Below, in pieces: positions 14,019 through 23,327 of a stretch of 38,807 bases of DNA (positions are counted from its first letter, which is position 1; every line of letters starts with the position of its first letter). Origin of the DNA: Polynucleobacter meluiroseus (GTDB taxonomy: Bacteria > Pseudomonadota > Gammaproteobacteria > Burkholderiales > Burkholderiaceae); the NCBI GenBank assembly GCA_945901245.1, contig CAMDKY010000015.1:1-38807 (forward strand), read 5' to 3'. The notes beneath the pieces are model-generated. The model saw nothing but the letters and a program-made list of their open reading frames with translations, was not told where the DNA came from and did not search any database. Made by a program: the position numbers and the translations under genes.

Positions 14019-14960
14019 TTAGATCTGATAATTCTCCGGCGTATTTGACATCGCCTGCTCAACGATCTTTTTCGTCAGGGTGGGCGAAAATAATTCAATG
14101 AAAGTAAATACAAAAGAGCGCAAGTAGGCGCCTTGCTTAACACCTAGATGTGTTACGTTATTGCCGAACAGATGACCCACCGGAATGGCGCGTAGGTTAC
14201 GATCGCGCTCGGCATCAAACGCAACGCCGGCAACAATACCAATGCCCATGCCAACCTCGACATAGGTCTTAATTACATCGGCATCGATCGCTTCCAAAAT
14301 AATATCCGCTTGCACATTGCGCTGTGCAAACGCAGCATCAATTTTGCTACGACCAGCAAATGCTTTGTCATAGGTAATTAGGGGGTACTTGCTCAGCTCT
14401 TCAACCGTAATCGAACGCGCACTGAGCAAGGGGTGATTGACTGGCACGATCAGGAGGTGTTGCCATTGGTAGCCCGGTAGCGCGATAACGCCCTCGCAAT
14501 TAGCTATCCCTTCGGTTGCAATCGCAATATCGGCTGCATCGTGCAAGAGCATATCGGCAATTTGACTGGGACTGCCTTGCGCAATACTGACGCGTACCTT
14601 CGGAAAGCGCTTGGTAAATTCCGTCAAGACTTTTGGCAGTGCATAGCGGGCTTGCGTATGGGTGGTCGCAATCACAAAGCTGCCTTGATCTTGAGTGGCA
14701 AAGTCTTGCCCGACGCGCCTTAAGGTCTCAACTTCATCCAAAATGCGTTCTACTGAAAGTAAGATTCGCTTGCCTGGTTCGGTAAGGGAGCGGATGCGTT
14801 TGCCATGGCGGCGAAAGATTTCGACCCCAAGCTCATCTTCAAGCTCAATAATGGCCTTGGAAACCCCAGGCTGCGATGTGAATAGCGCCTTCGCAGCAGA
14901 AGTAAGGTTGAATTGTTGGCGAACGGCTTCGCGTACAAAGCGAAATTGATGCAAATTCAT
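14019..14960 (-). CDS. cysB: CysB-like LysR-family transcriptional regulator
   Basis: The 313-residue product has the LysR layout. A winged helix-turn-helix occupies about residues 1-60 (NLTSAAKALFTSQPGVSKAIIELEDELG) and a two-lobed effector domain follows. The N-terminus MNLHQFRFVREAVRQ and the blocks TTHTQARYALP, AIATEGIA and DADVIKTYVEVGMGIGIV are those of CysB/Cbl, which sense acetylserine or sulfate-derived signals and control sulfur assimilation. CysB versus a paralogue such as Cbl cannot be decided without genome context; no cys genes are in this window. Its Shine-Dalgarno AAGGA lies inside an inverted repeat just ahead of the start. Confidence 0.88.
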   Translation of the reverse strand: MNLHQFRFVREAVRQQFNLTSAAKALFTSQPGVSKAIIELEDELGVEIFRRHGKRIRSLTEPGKRILLSVERILDEVETLRRVGQDFATQDQGSFVIATTHTQARYALPKVLTEFTKRFPKVRVSIAQGSPSQIADMLLHDAADIAIATEGIANCEGVIALPGYQWQHLLIVPVNHPLLSARSITVEELSKYPLITYDKAFAGRSKIDAAFAQRNVQADIILEAIDADVIKTYVEVGMGIGIVAGVAFDAERDRNLRAIPVGHLFGNNVTHLGVKQGAYLRSFVFTFIELFSPTLTKKIVEQAMSNTPENYQI

Positions 14961-14965
14961 GAGGG

Positions 14966-14994
14966 TTCCTTATATACCTTGATCGATATAGGAA
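14966..14994 (-). promoter_or_regulatory. Inverted repeat over the cysB-like ribosome binding site
   Basis: On the minus strand, TTCCTATAT (14994-14986) pairs with ATATAAGGAA (14975-14966), with one bulged base and a 10-base loop. The AAGGA that serves as Shine-Dalgarno for the ATG at 14960 lies in the second arm. This may be a LysR-type operator for autoregulation or an RNA hairpin limiting translation. Confidence 0.4.
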
Positions 14995-15020
14995 CTCAAT
15001 TCTAAATTATCTTTAGGTAT

Positions 15021-16175
15021 TTATGACCGCGAAACCCACTTTAGACCGATAAGGGCGAGTAAAAAGTAGGCCAGTGGGGGAGTCAGGGCGGTGAGGTAGG
15101 CGGGCCATGCACCCAGTAAGCCAACATTCGAAAACAGGGCATTGAACAACTGAAAGCTCATGCCCAACATGATGCCGCCAAAAATCTTGATACCAATACC
15201 GCCTGCGCGTGCTTTTAAATAGGCAAATGGCAGAGCCAGGGCCAACATGACAAAGACGATGAAGGGGTAGATGAGCTTCTTCCAGAATGCGATGGCATGG
15301 CGCTGTACGCTTTGTTTGTTTTCATTGAGGTGCGTAATAAATTGGCCGAGACTGAAGATCGACATGCGCTCCGGATTAACGAGAAGCACGCCCAAAATTT
15401 CTGGGGTCACTTTGGAAGCGAGGGTCATGGTGGGCTTGATTGCTGTATTGGCAGAATAGACTGGATCCAATGCGCTCTTATTTTTCGCCTCCTTAAAGCG
15501 AGTCTCCGTGACGTTATTAAGCTCCCATGACCCGGACTCGTTAAAGCGACCTGATTCCGCATTGCGAATCGAGAGTAGGCGGTAGTCATCATCAAACTCA
15601 TACATGCGAATCTGCCGGACCTGCTTATCCGGTTCTATCTTGCCGATATTGATGTAGCGCACACCCGGACGAATCGAGCCAACACCTTCTTCATTGCGCA
15701 GTTGGTCTTTAACCCAAACACCGGAACGAAATTGCGATGAAAAACTCGAACCCAGGGCTTTCATTTTCATGCGGTCAGAAAAGGACTCAGCCATTGGGCC
15801 AAGCCACTCACTCATCAACAAAGTGACAGCCACAATCGGCAAGGAAATCTTGCCTAACATAACGAGGCCACGGCGAATGTCCAAACCCGCAATGCGCAGG
15901 ATGGTGAATTCAGACTGGCTAGCTAGCATGGCAAACACATAAATACTGCCAATTAATCCTGCAATCGGAATGATCTCGACAATGCGACTTGGCGCTTTTA
16001 AGAGAACATGACCCAACGCAAGTAAGAGGGTGTACTGCTGGTTGACTGAGCCCAATTCGGCGAGGACATCAAAGAATAAAAATAAGGCAACCAGGGCAAA
16101 TAAGATAAAACCAAAGGCAGCATAAATTTGCTTAGCCAAGTAGCGCTCATAAATATAAGGAAAGAGAAAATTCAT
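15021..16175 (-). CDS. lptG: LPS export ABC transporter permease LptG
   Basis: LptG is one of two inner-membrane permeases of the LptB2FGC complex that extracts lipopolysaccharide from the inner membrane. The 384-residue protein starts MNFLFPYIYERYLAKQIY, followed by transmembrane segments at about 15-40, 55-85 and 95-120, a large periplasmic beta-jellyroll domain, and three C-terminal transmembrane segments ending at the stop. ASQSEFTILRIAGLDIRRG is the conserved cytoplasmic coupling block. The ATG at 16175 overlaps the lptF stop as ATGA; a longer frame to 16214 exists but is disfavoured by family length and the overlap. LptG after LptF is the standard order. Confidence 0.95.
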   Translation of the reverse strand: MNFLFPYIYERYLAKQIYAAFGFILFALVALFLFFDVLAELGSVNQQYTLLLALGHVLLKAPSRIVEIIPIAGLIGSIYVFAMLASQSEFTILRIAGLDIRRGLVMLGKISLPIVAVTLLMSEWLGPMAESFSDRMKMKALGSSFSSQFRSGVWVKDQLRNEEGVGSIRPGVRYINIGKIEPDKQVRQIRMYEFDDDYRLLSIRNAESGRFNESGSWELNNVTETRFKEAKNKSALDPVYSANTAIKPTMTLASKVTPEILGVLLVNPERMSIFSLGQFITHLNENKQSVQRHAIAFWKKLIYPFIVFVMLALALPFAYLKARAGGIGIKIFGGIMLGMSFQLFNALFSNVGLLGAWPAYLTALTPPLAYFLLALIGLKWVSRS

Positions 16176-17275
16176 GGACGCGTCATAAAAGCAGGCAATT
16201 GCCGCTTCCACCATTTAAGCGAGGGATTAACGCGATTGCGTATCAGAATCGCCGCAATCACCAAGGCAGCAAGGTGAATCGGCCAGATCGCTACAAAAAA
16301 ACTGAAGCGACTTTGAGCAACTAAATTTTGCGCCAAATTTATTAGGTTGCTGTAAATCAAATAAATCAATACGGCATAAAACATGGCAGTGTAATTGCCG
16401 AGGCGCGGGTTGACGTAGGCTAATGGGATTGCAATAAAGACTAAGCCTAAAGCCATGAGCGGCAAGCCTATTCGCCACAGTAATTCACCAAGATTAGAGG
16501 GAGATGGATCTTTTAGAAGCTCTTGGACACTGCGCTCACGATCACGAGGAGGGGGCTCGGCCAGCTCTTTGTTACGGAGTGTGGTTTCGTATTCATCGAA
16601 CTCCAAAATACGAAAGTCAGGCTGGGTAGGCTGACCTTCATACCGTCGCCCGTCTTTAAGAATGATGTTCTTTTCGCCGGTGGGGGTATTTTCAATAGAA
16701 CCAGTTGCCGCTACAGCAATGCTTAGGCGTTGGTTTCTAGAATCGGCAACGAAGATATTTTTTACCTCGCGATTATTAACATCCAATTCTTCGATAAAGA
16801 AAACCCGCTCGGCCTTAGCGGATTCACGAAATTGACCGGCCGTTACCATTGACACATCATCGCGCTGCTGAAAACGCTGACTGATTAGGGCTGATTCCCG
16901 ATTGGCCCACGGCCAAGCAAATAGAGCAAGGAGGGCAATAATAATAATGAGGGGGATGGCAAAGCGCAGAATCGGCCGAATTAAACTCGTGATACTAAGC
17001 CCACTGGCAAACCACACAATCATTTCGGAGTCTTTGTACCAACGGACCAATACGATGAGGACGGCAATAAATAAAGAGGCAGTCAGTAGAACGCCCAAAT
17101 AGCCAATCGTCGCTAGGGAAATGAGCACGATGGCATCTTCGGGATTGACCACGCCGTTTGTGGCAAAGCCCAAAATTCGGATGACCAAGGTGGTGATCAT
17201 GATGGTCACCAAAACCAAAAATACCCCTCCAGTAGTGAAGCTCAATTCGCGGCGTAAGGCTTGGTCAAAAATCAT
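16172..17275 (-). CDS. lptF: LPS export ABC transporter permease LptF
   Basis: This 367-residue inner-membrane permease is the partner of LptG in lipopolysaccharide transport. It starts MIFDQALRRELSFTTGGVF. N-terminal transmembrane segments include FLVLVTIMITTLVIRI, and the coupling block YKDSEMIVWFASGLS lies near residue 85. The periplasmic domain contains FRESAKAERVFFIEEL, and the C-terminal transmembrane segments carry LPLMALGLVFIAIPLAYVNPR. It is divergent from pepA, with under 100 bases between them for both promoters, and overlaps lptG by 4 bases. The lptFG/pepA divergent layout is common in proteobacteria. Confidence 0.95.
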   Translation of the reverse strand: MIFDQALRRELSFTTGGVFLVLVTIMITTLVIRILGFATNGVVNPEDAIVLISLATIGYLGVLLTASLFIAVLIVLVRWYKDSEMIVWFASGLSITSLIRPILRFAIPLIIIIALLALFAWPWANRESALISQRFQQRDDVSMVTAGQFRESAKAERVFFIEELDVNNREVKNIFVADSRNQRLSIAVAATGSIENTPTGEKNIILKDGRRYEGQPTQPDFRILEFDEYETTLRNKELAEPPPRDRERSVQELLKDPSPSNLGELLWRIGLPLMALGLVFIAIPLAYVNPRLGNYTAMFYAVLIYLIYSNLINLAQNLVAQSRFSFFVAIWPIHLAALVIAAILIRNRVNPSLKWWKRQLPAFMTRP

Positions 17276-17363
17276 GCGTTCTATGCAGGGTCGTTGTCAG
17301 AAAAATCCCATTTATTGGGGAAATACAGCAGTAATCAAAAGTAAAACTACAGCTCGGAGGATA

Positions 17364-18983
17364 ATGGAAAAAATTACCACTGAAGACTTCCATATGCCAA
17401 TTCAATTTAGCACGAAAACATTGTCCCAAGCCGATTTTGACTCGGTTAAACAAATCAAGCCAGCCATTGCTAGCCTGAGTGCTTTTGCTACAGACTGCCT
17501 TATTTTGGCCTACAGCAAAGCCGACTTAAATAAAAAAACGCCTGGCAGCTTTTTGGTCGAGTTGGATGCCCTGCTGGGCGGCTCGGTCGCTAGGGCTAAG
17601 CTCGCAGGCGATCTGACTGGTAAAGAAGCTAGCCAGTGCCTATTGCGAGCCGAAGCAAGTTGGCAGAAGGCGGGCGTGAAGGCAAAGCGCCTATTGCTTG
17701 TGGGTTTGGGTGAGCCCAATAGCAAAGAGGAACTATCTTTGCAGTCGTATGCCAAGTTAGTGAAAGCAACCCTCAAATCGCTCAGTGGCGGCGCTATTGA
17801 ATCGGCGGTCTGGTTTATGCCAAGTTTTTCTAGCGACGCCAATGCTGAGACGTTAATGAAGCAAGTGCGTCTGACTGTTCAGCTAGCAGGTGATCAGTCC
17901 TACCGATTTGGTGTGCGTCAGCCTGCCATGAAGTTCAAGGCAGTAGAGCATGCCGATCCCTTTCAGCACCTGGTGTTGGCATCATGCAAAGACAGCGCAA
18001 AAGCAATACAACTTGCCGTTCGCCAAGGCGAGGCCCTAGTGGAAGGCATGAATCTAGCTAAGGACTTAGGTAATCTGCCGCCCAACGTCTGCACTCCAAC
18101 CTACCTTGCAAAAACAGCGCAGGGTTTGATGAAGAAAACCAAGCTCAAGGTAGAACTGCTGACCAAAAAGCAAATGGAAGCCTTGGGCATGGGCTCCTTT
18201 CTTTCTGTGGCACAGGGTTCGGAAACCCCACCGCAATTTATCATCATGCGCCACAACGGTGGTAAAGCAAGCGAGGCTCCAACAGTATTGGTAGGCAAGG
18301 GCATCACTTTTGATACCGGGGGTATTTCACTCAAGCCAGGTGAAGCAATGGATGAGATGAAATACGATATGTGCGGAGCAGCATCGGTTGTTGGTACGAT
18401 GCTGTCAACTGCGCTGCTGGACCTGAAACAAAATGTGATTGGTGTTATTCCGAGCTGCGAAAATATGCCGTCAGGCAATGCAACACGCCCGGGCGATATT
18501 GTGAAAAGCATGTCAGGTCAGACCATTGAAATTCTGAATACCGATGCTGAAGGCCGTTTGATTCTTTGCGATGCATTGACCTATGTAGAGCGCTTTAAGC
18601 CCAAAGCCGTGATTGATATTGCAACCTTAACGGGTGCCTGCGTGATTGCGCTCGGCGCGGTACACAGCGGCATGTTTTCGGATGATAAGGCTTTGCTTAC
18701 CGATTTGACGCAGGCTGGCGATGACTCCCTCGACACTGTGTGGCGCATGCCCCTCGATGCAGCCTACCAAGATCAGCTTAAATCCAACTTTGCGGATATG
18801 GCCAACATTGGCGGACGTCCTGCCGGCAGCGTGACTGCCGCCTGCTTCTTAAAGCGCTTTACCGAAAAGTATCCCTGGGCGCACTTGGACATTGCTGGCA
18901 CTGCCTGGAAGGGCGGCGCAGCCAAGGGGTCCACGGGAAGACCTGTACCCTTGCTGGTGAATTACCTGCTTGCGCAATCCTAA
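17364..18983 (+). CDS. pepA: Leucyl aminopeptidase (M17), PepA
   Basis: PepA is a hexameric cytosolic aminopeptidase with two divalent metal ions; some homologues also bind DNA. Both signature regions are intact: GKGITFDTGGISLKPGEAMD at about residues 311-330, with metal-binding Lys and Asp, and NTDAEGRL at about 392-399. A Rossmann-like N-terminal domain precedes them. The start is not certain. The ATG at 17364 has GGAGG only three bases ahead; the ATG at 17394 (MPIQFSTK) is closer to the usual family start but has a weak ribosome binding site. Longer frames reaching 17121 run into lptF and are rejected. holC follows 6 bases after the stop. Confidence 0.93.
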   Translation: MEKITTEDFHMPIQFSTKTLSQADFDSVKQIKPAIASLSAFATDCLILAYSKADLNKKTPGSFLVELDALLGGSVARAKLAGDLTGKEASQCLLRAEASWQKAGVKAKRLLLVGLGEPNSKEELSLQSYAKLVKATLKSLSGGAIESAVWFMPSFSSDANAETLMKQVRLTVQLAGDQSYRFGVRQPAMKFKAVEHADPFQHLVLASCKDSAKAIQLAVRQGEALVEGMNLAKDLGNLPPNVCTPTYLAKTAQGLMKKTKLKVELLTKKQMEALGMGSFLSVAQGSETPPQFIIMRHNGGKASEAPTVLVGKGITFDTGGISLKPGEAMDEMKYDMCGAASVVGTMLSTALLDLKQNVIGVIPSCENMPSGNATRPGDIVKSMSGQTIEILNTDAEGRLILCDALTYVERFKPKAVIDIATLTGACVIALGAVHSGMFSDDKALLTDLTQAGDDSLDTVWRMPLDAAYQDQLKSNFADMANIGGRPAGSVTAACFLKRFTEKYPWAHLDIAGTAWKGGAAKGSTGRPVPLLVNYLLAQS

Positions 18984-18989
18984 GTTGGT

Positions 18990-19454
18990 ATGGCACGCAT
19001 CGACTTTCATAGCAATGTCAGTGACAAGCTGGAATATGCCTGTAGGCTGACACGCAAGATTTGGAGTGCAACTGCGGAGGGCGAGCCTGTTCGCAACATT
19101 GTGATGGTGGCAGAGAAGCCTGAGCTCAAGCGCCTCGATGAATTGCTGTGGGCCTTCAGTAAGACTGATTTTTTACCCCATTGCTATGGTGATCATGAGG
19201 CTGCGTTTGAGACGCCGATTGTCCTGCTGGACGATACAGCCGCGCCAGCCCTAGGGAATCTTCCGCATGCCGATGTATTGATTCATTTGGGTATGCGCAT
19301 GCCAAGCGACGTAGCTACACTAGTTAATCGATTTCCACGGATTGTGGAGGTGGTTACGGTCAATGAGGCTGAGCGCCTTGCGGGACGAGAGCGCTACAAA
19401 GCCTATCGCGACCTGGGTCATGAGCTCCATAATTTTGATCAAGCAAAAAGCTAA
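18990..19454 (+). CDS. holC: DNA polymerase III chi subunit
   Basis: HolC (chi) links the clamp-loader complex of DNA polymerase III to single-strand binding protein. The 154-residue product matches family length and pattern: ARIDFHSNVSDKLEYACRLTRKIW at the start, a central LLWAFSKTDFLPHCYGD, then PIVLLDD, ADVLIHLG and VEVVTVNEAERLAGRERYKAYRDLGHEL. It begins 6 bases after pepA, the usual neighbour, and is probably on the same transcript; lgt follows 6 bases after. Confidence 0.92.
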   Translation: MARIDFHSNVSDKLEYACRLTRKIWSATAEGEPVRNIVMVAEKPELKRLDELLWAFSKTDFLPHCYGDHEAAFETPIVLLDDTAAPALGNLPHADVLIHLGMRMPSDVATLVNRFPRIVEVVTVNEAERLAGRERYKAYRDLGHELHNFDQAKS

Positions 19455-19460
19455 ACCGCA

Positions 19461-20252
19461 ATGCTGATTCACCCACAAATCGATCCAGTAGCCATTCAGC
19501 TTGGATCCTTTGGTATTCACTGGTATGGATTGATGTACTTACTGGCGTTTGCCCAGTTTGTCATCTTGGGACGCCTCTGCATCAAGCGACCCTACTATGT
19601 CAGCTTAGGCTGGACCAATAAGGACTTAGAGGATCTCCTTTTTGCAGGTGTGCTGGGCGTAGTGCTCGGCGGCCGTATTGGCTATTCGCTTTTTTATATG
19701 CCCGAATTCTATTTAGCCAATCCGCTCAGCATCTTAAAAGTATGGGAAGGTGGCATGTCTTTTCATGGCGGATTACTGGGTGTCATTCTGGCGATGGTTT
19801 GGTTTGCACGGCGCAAGAAAACCTCCTTTTGGACTGTAAGTGATTTAGTTGCTCCTCTAGTGCCGTTTGGTTTGGCGTTTGGGCGCCTCGGTAACTTCAT
19901 TAACGGTGAGTTGTGGGGCAGACCAGCAGATGTGCCTTGGGCCATGGTTTTCCCATTGGTTGATGCCATCCCTCGCCACCCCTCGCAAATCTACCAATTG
20001 CTCCTTGAAGGTGTTCTTCTCGGCTTGGTATTGTGGATCTATGCCCGTAAACCCCGCCGCTTGGGTCAGATTTCTGGCTTATTTTTATTAGGATATGGGC
20101 TTTGCCGCTTCGCAGCTGAGTTTGCGCGCGAGCCAGACGCCTTTTTAGGCTTGCTCGGATTAGGTCTTTCCATGGGGCAGTGGCTATCTATCCCGATGAT
20201 TTTATTTGGTATTTATTTATTAAACCGCAAGAAAACCATTAATTTGCATTAA
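19461..20252 (+). CDS. lgt: Phosphatidylglycerol--prolipoprotein diacylglyceryl transferase
   Basis: Lgt attaches diacylglycerol to the lipobox cysteine of prolipoproteins in the inner membrane. The 263-residue product has about seven transmembrane segments and the conserved motifs: FHGGLLG with His102, the signature [14 protein letters not shown] (about 141-154) with Arg142, Asn145 and Glu150, RHPSQIYQ, and [12 protein letters not shown] near the C-terminus. It is the last of the closely spaced pepA-holC-lgt set and is followed by a terminator-like hairpin. The lipoprotein encoded by the integrated element would be its substrate. Confidence 0.96.
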   Translation: MLIHPQIDPVAIQLGSFGIHWYGLMYLLAFAQFVILGRLCIKRPYYVSLGWTNKDLEDLLFAGVLGVVLGGRIGYSLFYMPEFYLANPLSILKVWEGGMSFHGGLLGVILAMVWFARRKKTSFWTVSDLVAPLVPFGLAFGRLGNFINGELWGRPADVPWAMVFPLVDAIPRHPSQIYQLLLEGVLLGLVLWIYARKPRRLGQISGLFLLGYGLCRFAAEFAREPDAFLGLLGLGLSMGQWLSIPMILFGIYLLNRKKTINLH

Positions 20253-20307
20253 CTGCATCTAAATATATCTTTTTTTCTATCATTTGTTGCTAAGATCTTA
20301 AAAAATA

Positions 20308-20338
20308 GCTTATTTGCTTGAAATAAGCCTTCTTTTTG
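20308..20338 (+). terminator. Intrinsic terminator after lgt
   Basis: A perfect 8-bp stem, GCTTATTT (20308-20315) with AAATAAGC (20321-20328), has a 5-base loop and is followed by CTTCTTTTTG. It would end the pepA-holC-lgt transcript. The stem is AT-rich, so termination may be partial. Confidence 0.6.
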
Positions 20339-20394
20339 TCTTAGTCTACCTTCACACCCGTTATTTTGACCTTGTATTGCCGGAGAATGCATTC

Positions 20395-21699
20395 ATGCTC
20401 GAGTTAATCACCAAGACCCGCAACCTATCGAAAGCATTGAGCGCGGTGCAACGCCTAAACTCAGAGCGTGGGGAATCCAATGCGGTGAGTATGGCCAACG
20501 ACGTGATCGACAACTACCGCAAACTCACCAAAGACCAACACGTTAAATTTTTTACCGCGCTGATTGAAAAGCTAAGTCCAGACGCAGAAAAGGTGATGGC
20601 AGCCGCGCAAGCCTTTGCAGCAGAGGCCAGCGCCCGCAATTACATTCGCCTGCAAAAGGTATCAGAGTCACCTCGCCAGGAATTTATGCGCCGCTTAAAC
20701 CGGGGCCTCAATGGCACCGCTGCTGTGGTTGAAATGCGCCGTGATCTCCTGCAGTTGCTGGACAAAAAACCAGAATTGGCTGCAGTGGATTTTGATATGC
20801 GCCATCTGCTGTCTTCGTGGTTTAACCCCGGCTTTCTGAAAATGCACCGGGTCGACTGGAAGTCGCCCGCCGAGGTTTTAGAAAAACTAATCCAGCACGA
20901 GGCAGTCCATGCGATCGACGGCTGGGATGACTTACGGCGGCGCTTGCAGCCCGATCGCCGTTGCTTTGCCTTCTTTCATCCGCAGTTGCCCAATGAACCC
21001 TTGATATTTGTCGAGGTTGCGCTACTACCGGAGGTGCCGCTAGCCATTGGGCCACTCGTGGATAAAAAAGCCGAAACAGTGACCCAAGTGCAGCAGTACA
21101 AGGCGGCCGTGTTTTATTCCATCAGCAACTGCGAGCCGGGTCTGCGCGGCGTCTCAATGGGTAACTTTTTGATCAAGCGGGTTGCTGAGCAGTTGCACCA
21201 GGAGTTCCCGAGCCTAAAAACCTTTATTACGCTCTCGCCCGTTCCCGGATTAATCGAATGGATTGCTGGCGGGGCTAATTTAGGTGAGGGCGTGCCGCCT
21301 GATCGCCTCAAGCCTGCCTTAAAAATCAAACGGGATCAGGCTTTGCAGGTCCTTGATTTACAAGCGCACTCTTGGGCTGAACGCTTGAGTAGTGGCTGGC
21401 ATCCGGATGATGCACCAGCAAAAGAAAAGGAGGCATTGCTTTGCCTTACGGCCATTTATTTGGGGCTGGCATCGACTGGGCGCGCAGGCAATCCCGTTGC
21501 CAAGTTCCATCTGGGCAATGGCGCCAAGCTGCACTTGATTAATTGGGCTGGCGACTTATCACGCAAGGGCTTACGTCAATCTGCCGGCATTATGGTCAAT
21601 TACCTGTATGACCTATCGAGCGTGGAAGAGAATCATGAGCGTTTTGTGAACGGGGAAATCATGCACTCTAGGGCGGTAGCCAAGCTCATGAGTGTTTAA
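20395..21699 (+). CDS. matA: Malonyl-CoA decarboxylase
   Basis: This cytosolic enzyme decarboxylates malonyl-CoA to acetyl-CoA. The 434-residue protein has the helical N-terminal domain and the GNAT-like catalytic domain of the family. Conserved blocks include FFHPQLPNEPLIFVEVAL, YSISNCEPGLRGVSMGNFLI, and the catalytic Ser281 (TLSPVPG) and His372 (KFHLGNGA). The C-terminal part ends in SAGIMVNYLYDL. The ATG at 20395 with GGAG nine bases ahead is chosen over an upstream frame extension that runs through the lgt terminator. It is followed by malonyl-CoA synthetase, the standard matAB pair for malonate use. No matR-type regulator or dedicated malonate carrier is adjacent. Confidence 0.93.
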   Translation: MLELITKTRNLSKALSAVQRLNSERGESNAVSMANDVIDNYRKLTKDQHVKFFTALIEKLSPDAEKVMAAAQAFAAEASARNYIRLQKVSESPRQEFMRRLNRGLNGTAAVVEMRRDLLQLLDKKPELAAVDFDMRHLLSSWFNPGFLKMHRVDWKSPAEVLEKLIQHEAVHAIDGWDDLRRRLQPDRRCFAFFHPQLPNEPLIFVEVALLPEVPLAIGPLVDKKAETVTQVQQYKAAVFYSISNCEPGLRGVSMGNFLIKRVAEQLHQEFPSLKTFITLSPVPGLIEWIAGGANLGEGVPPDRLKPALKIKRDQALQVLDLQAHSWAERLSSGWHPDDAPAKEKEALLCLTAIYLGLASTGRAGNPVAKFHLGNGAKLHLINWAGDLSRKGLRQSAGIMVNYLYDLSSVEENHERFVNGEIMHSRAVAKLMSV

Positions 21700-21798
21700 G
21701 CTCAATACCACTCGCTAGACCGTAAAATGGAGTTTTAGCCGCCCAGAAAAACCTGGGTTAAGGCCTTTTACCAATCAATTGTTTGTTGTGGGGTTGTT

Positions 21799-23322
21799 AT
21801 GAATTTGTATTCGATATTAGAAAGCGGGTTTCCAACAGATCGCCAGGCTTGTGCCTTAGAAACGCACGATGGTTTGTATTACTCATGGAGCGATCTCGAG
21901 CGTGCCACCGCAATGATGGCCAACTTACTCCAAGGATTAGGTATTCCGGCCGGCGCCCGCATTGCAGTTCAGGTGGAAAAGTCACCTGAAGCCTTGTTTT
22001 TATATCTGGCAACGATTAAAGCGGGTTATGTATACCTGCCGCTCAACACAGCCTACCAAGCAGCGGAGATCGAATATTTCATTGAGAATGCCGAACCCGC
22101 AGTGATGATTTGCAGCAGCAAGAATTTTTCTTGGGTATCGAAGATTGCATTTAAATCAGGTACCCGCCATGTCTTCACGCTGGATGATAACCGCACTGGC
22201 ACCCTTTTAGATCGGGCTGCTGCGCAAAAAGATAAATCTAAAACCGTCACCTGTAGCGACGATGATCTCGCTGCGATTCTCTATACCTCTGGCACTACCG
22301 GTCGTAGTAAAGGTGCCATGTTGACGCACAAGAACTTAAGCAGTAATGCCTTGGTTTTGCAGAAATTCTGGGGCTGGAAAAAAGGCGATGTGTTGTTGCA
22401 TGCCTTGCCGATCTTTCATGTGCATGGCTTGTTTGTTGCAGCCCATGGTGCTTTAATTAACGGTAGCAAAATGATTTGGCTGCCGCGCCTAGACACCGCT
22501 GCATTGATTCAAAATATGCCGCGTTCAACGGTAATGATGGGCGTACCCACCTTTTATGTTCGCTTGCTTGCAGATAGTAATTTTACAAAAGCAGTCTGCC
22601 GCAATATGCGCCTCTTCGTGTCCGGGTCAGCACCCCTGCTAACAGAGACCTTCAATACCTTTAAAGATCTGACGGGTGAAACTATTCTTGAGCGATATGG
22701 CATGAGTGAAACCGTCATGTTGGTTTCAAATCCGTATAAAGGTGCGCGGGTTGGCGGCTCGGTTGGCTTGCCCCTCACCGGCGTGAAAGTTCGTGTGGTG
22801 AATGAAAACAATAAGCCATGCGCAGTCAACGAGATTGGTAGCATTCAGGTAAAGGGCCCCAATGTATTTAAGGGCTACTGGCGTATGCCAGAAAAAACCG
22901 CTGAAGAATTTACTGCCGATGGTTGGTTTAAAACCGGTGATGTGGGCCGTTTTGGTGGAATCGCCAACGGCGCCAAGGTACCGGATACCTATTTGTGCAT
23001 CGTCGGTCGTAGCAAGGACTTAATTATTTCGGGTGGCTATAACGTCTATCCCAAAGAGATTGAGAGCTTCATTGACGATATGGATGGCGTTGACGAGAGC
23101 GCTGTGATTGGCGTTCCGCATCCTGATTTTGGTGAGGCGGTCATGGCGATTGTGGTGGCCAAGCCAGGCGCCAAGCTGGATTCGAAGGCCATGATTGATG
23201 TGCTGAAAGGGCAAATTGCCAACTTTAAAGTACCCAAGCGGATTGAAATCGTTTCTGATTTGCCACGCAATGCGATGGGCAAAGTACAAAAAAATATATT
23301 GCGTCAGCAATATACTGCGTAA
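21799..23322 (+). CDS. matB: Malonyl-CoA synthetase (malonate--CoA ligase)
   Basis: MatB activates malonate with ATP and CoA to malonyl-CoA, which the preceding decarboxylase converts to acetyl-CoA. The 507-residue product is an ANL-superfamily adenylate-forming enzyme. It has the P-loop YTSGTTGRSKGAM from about residue 162, then HALPIFHVHGLFVA, ERYGMSETVM, GWFKTGDVG, and the C-terminal hinge and lysine region (SGGYNVYPKEIE, PRNAMGKVQK). HALPIFHVHGL and MSETVML are close to MatB sequences. It lies 99 bases after the decarboxylase, with a weak CCCAG/CTGGG hairpin in the gap. Another short-chain acid ligase is possible, but the pairing argues for malonate. Confidence 0.9.
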   Translation: MNLYSILESGFPTDRQACALETHDGLYYSWSDLERATAMMANLLQGLGIPAGARIAVQVEKSPEALFLYLATIKAGYVYLPLNTAYQAAEIEYFIENAEPAVMICSSKNFSWVSKIAFKSGTRHVFTLDDNRTGTLLDRAAAQKDKSKTVTCSDDDLAAILYTSGTTGRSKGAMLTHKNLSSNALVLQKFWGWKKGDVLLHALPIFHVHGLFVAAHGALINGSKMIWLPRLDTAALIQNMPRSTVMMGVPTFYVRLLADSNFTKAVCRNMRLFVSGSAPLLTETFNTFKDLTGETILERYGMSETVMLVSNPYKGARVGGSVGLPLTGVKVRVVNENNKPCAVNEIGSIQVKGPNVFKGYWRMPEKTAEEFTADGWFKTGDVGRFGGIANGAKVPDTYLCIVGRSKDLIISGGYNVYPKEIESFIDDMDGVDESAVIGVPHPDFGEAVMAIVVAKPGAKLDSKAMIDVLKGQIANFKVPKRIEIVSDLPRNAMGKVQKNILRQQYTA

Positions 23323-23327
23323 GTCAA

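Noticed and set aside
17121..17363. N-terminal extension of pepA into lptF
   Set aside because: It would overlap lptF by more than 150 bases with low-complexity Thr/Lys-rich sequence not seen in PepA proteins.
21742..21757. CCCAG/CTGGG hairpin between matA and matB as a terminator
   Set aside because: Only five pairs and no T-run; the genes are more likely cotranscribed.
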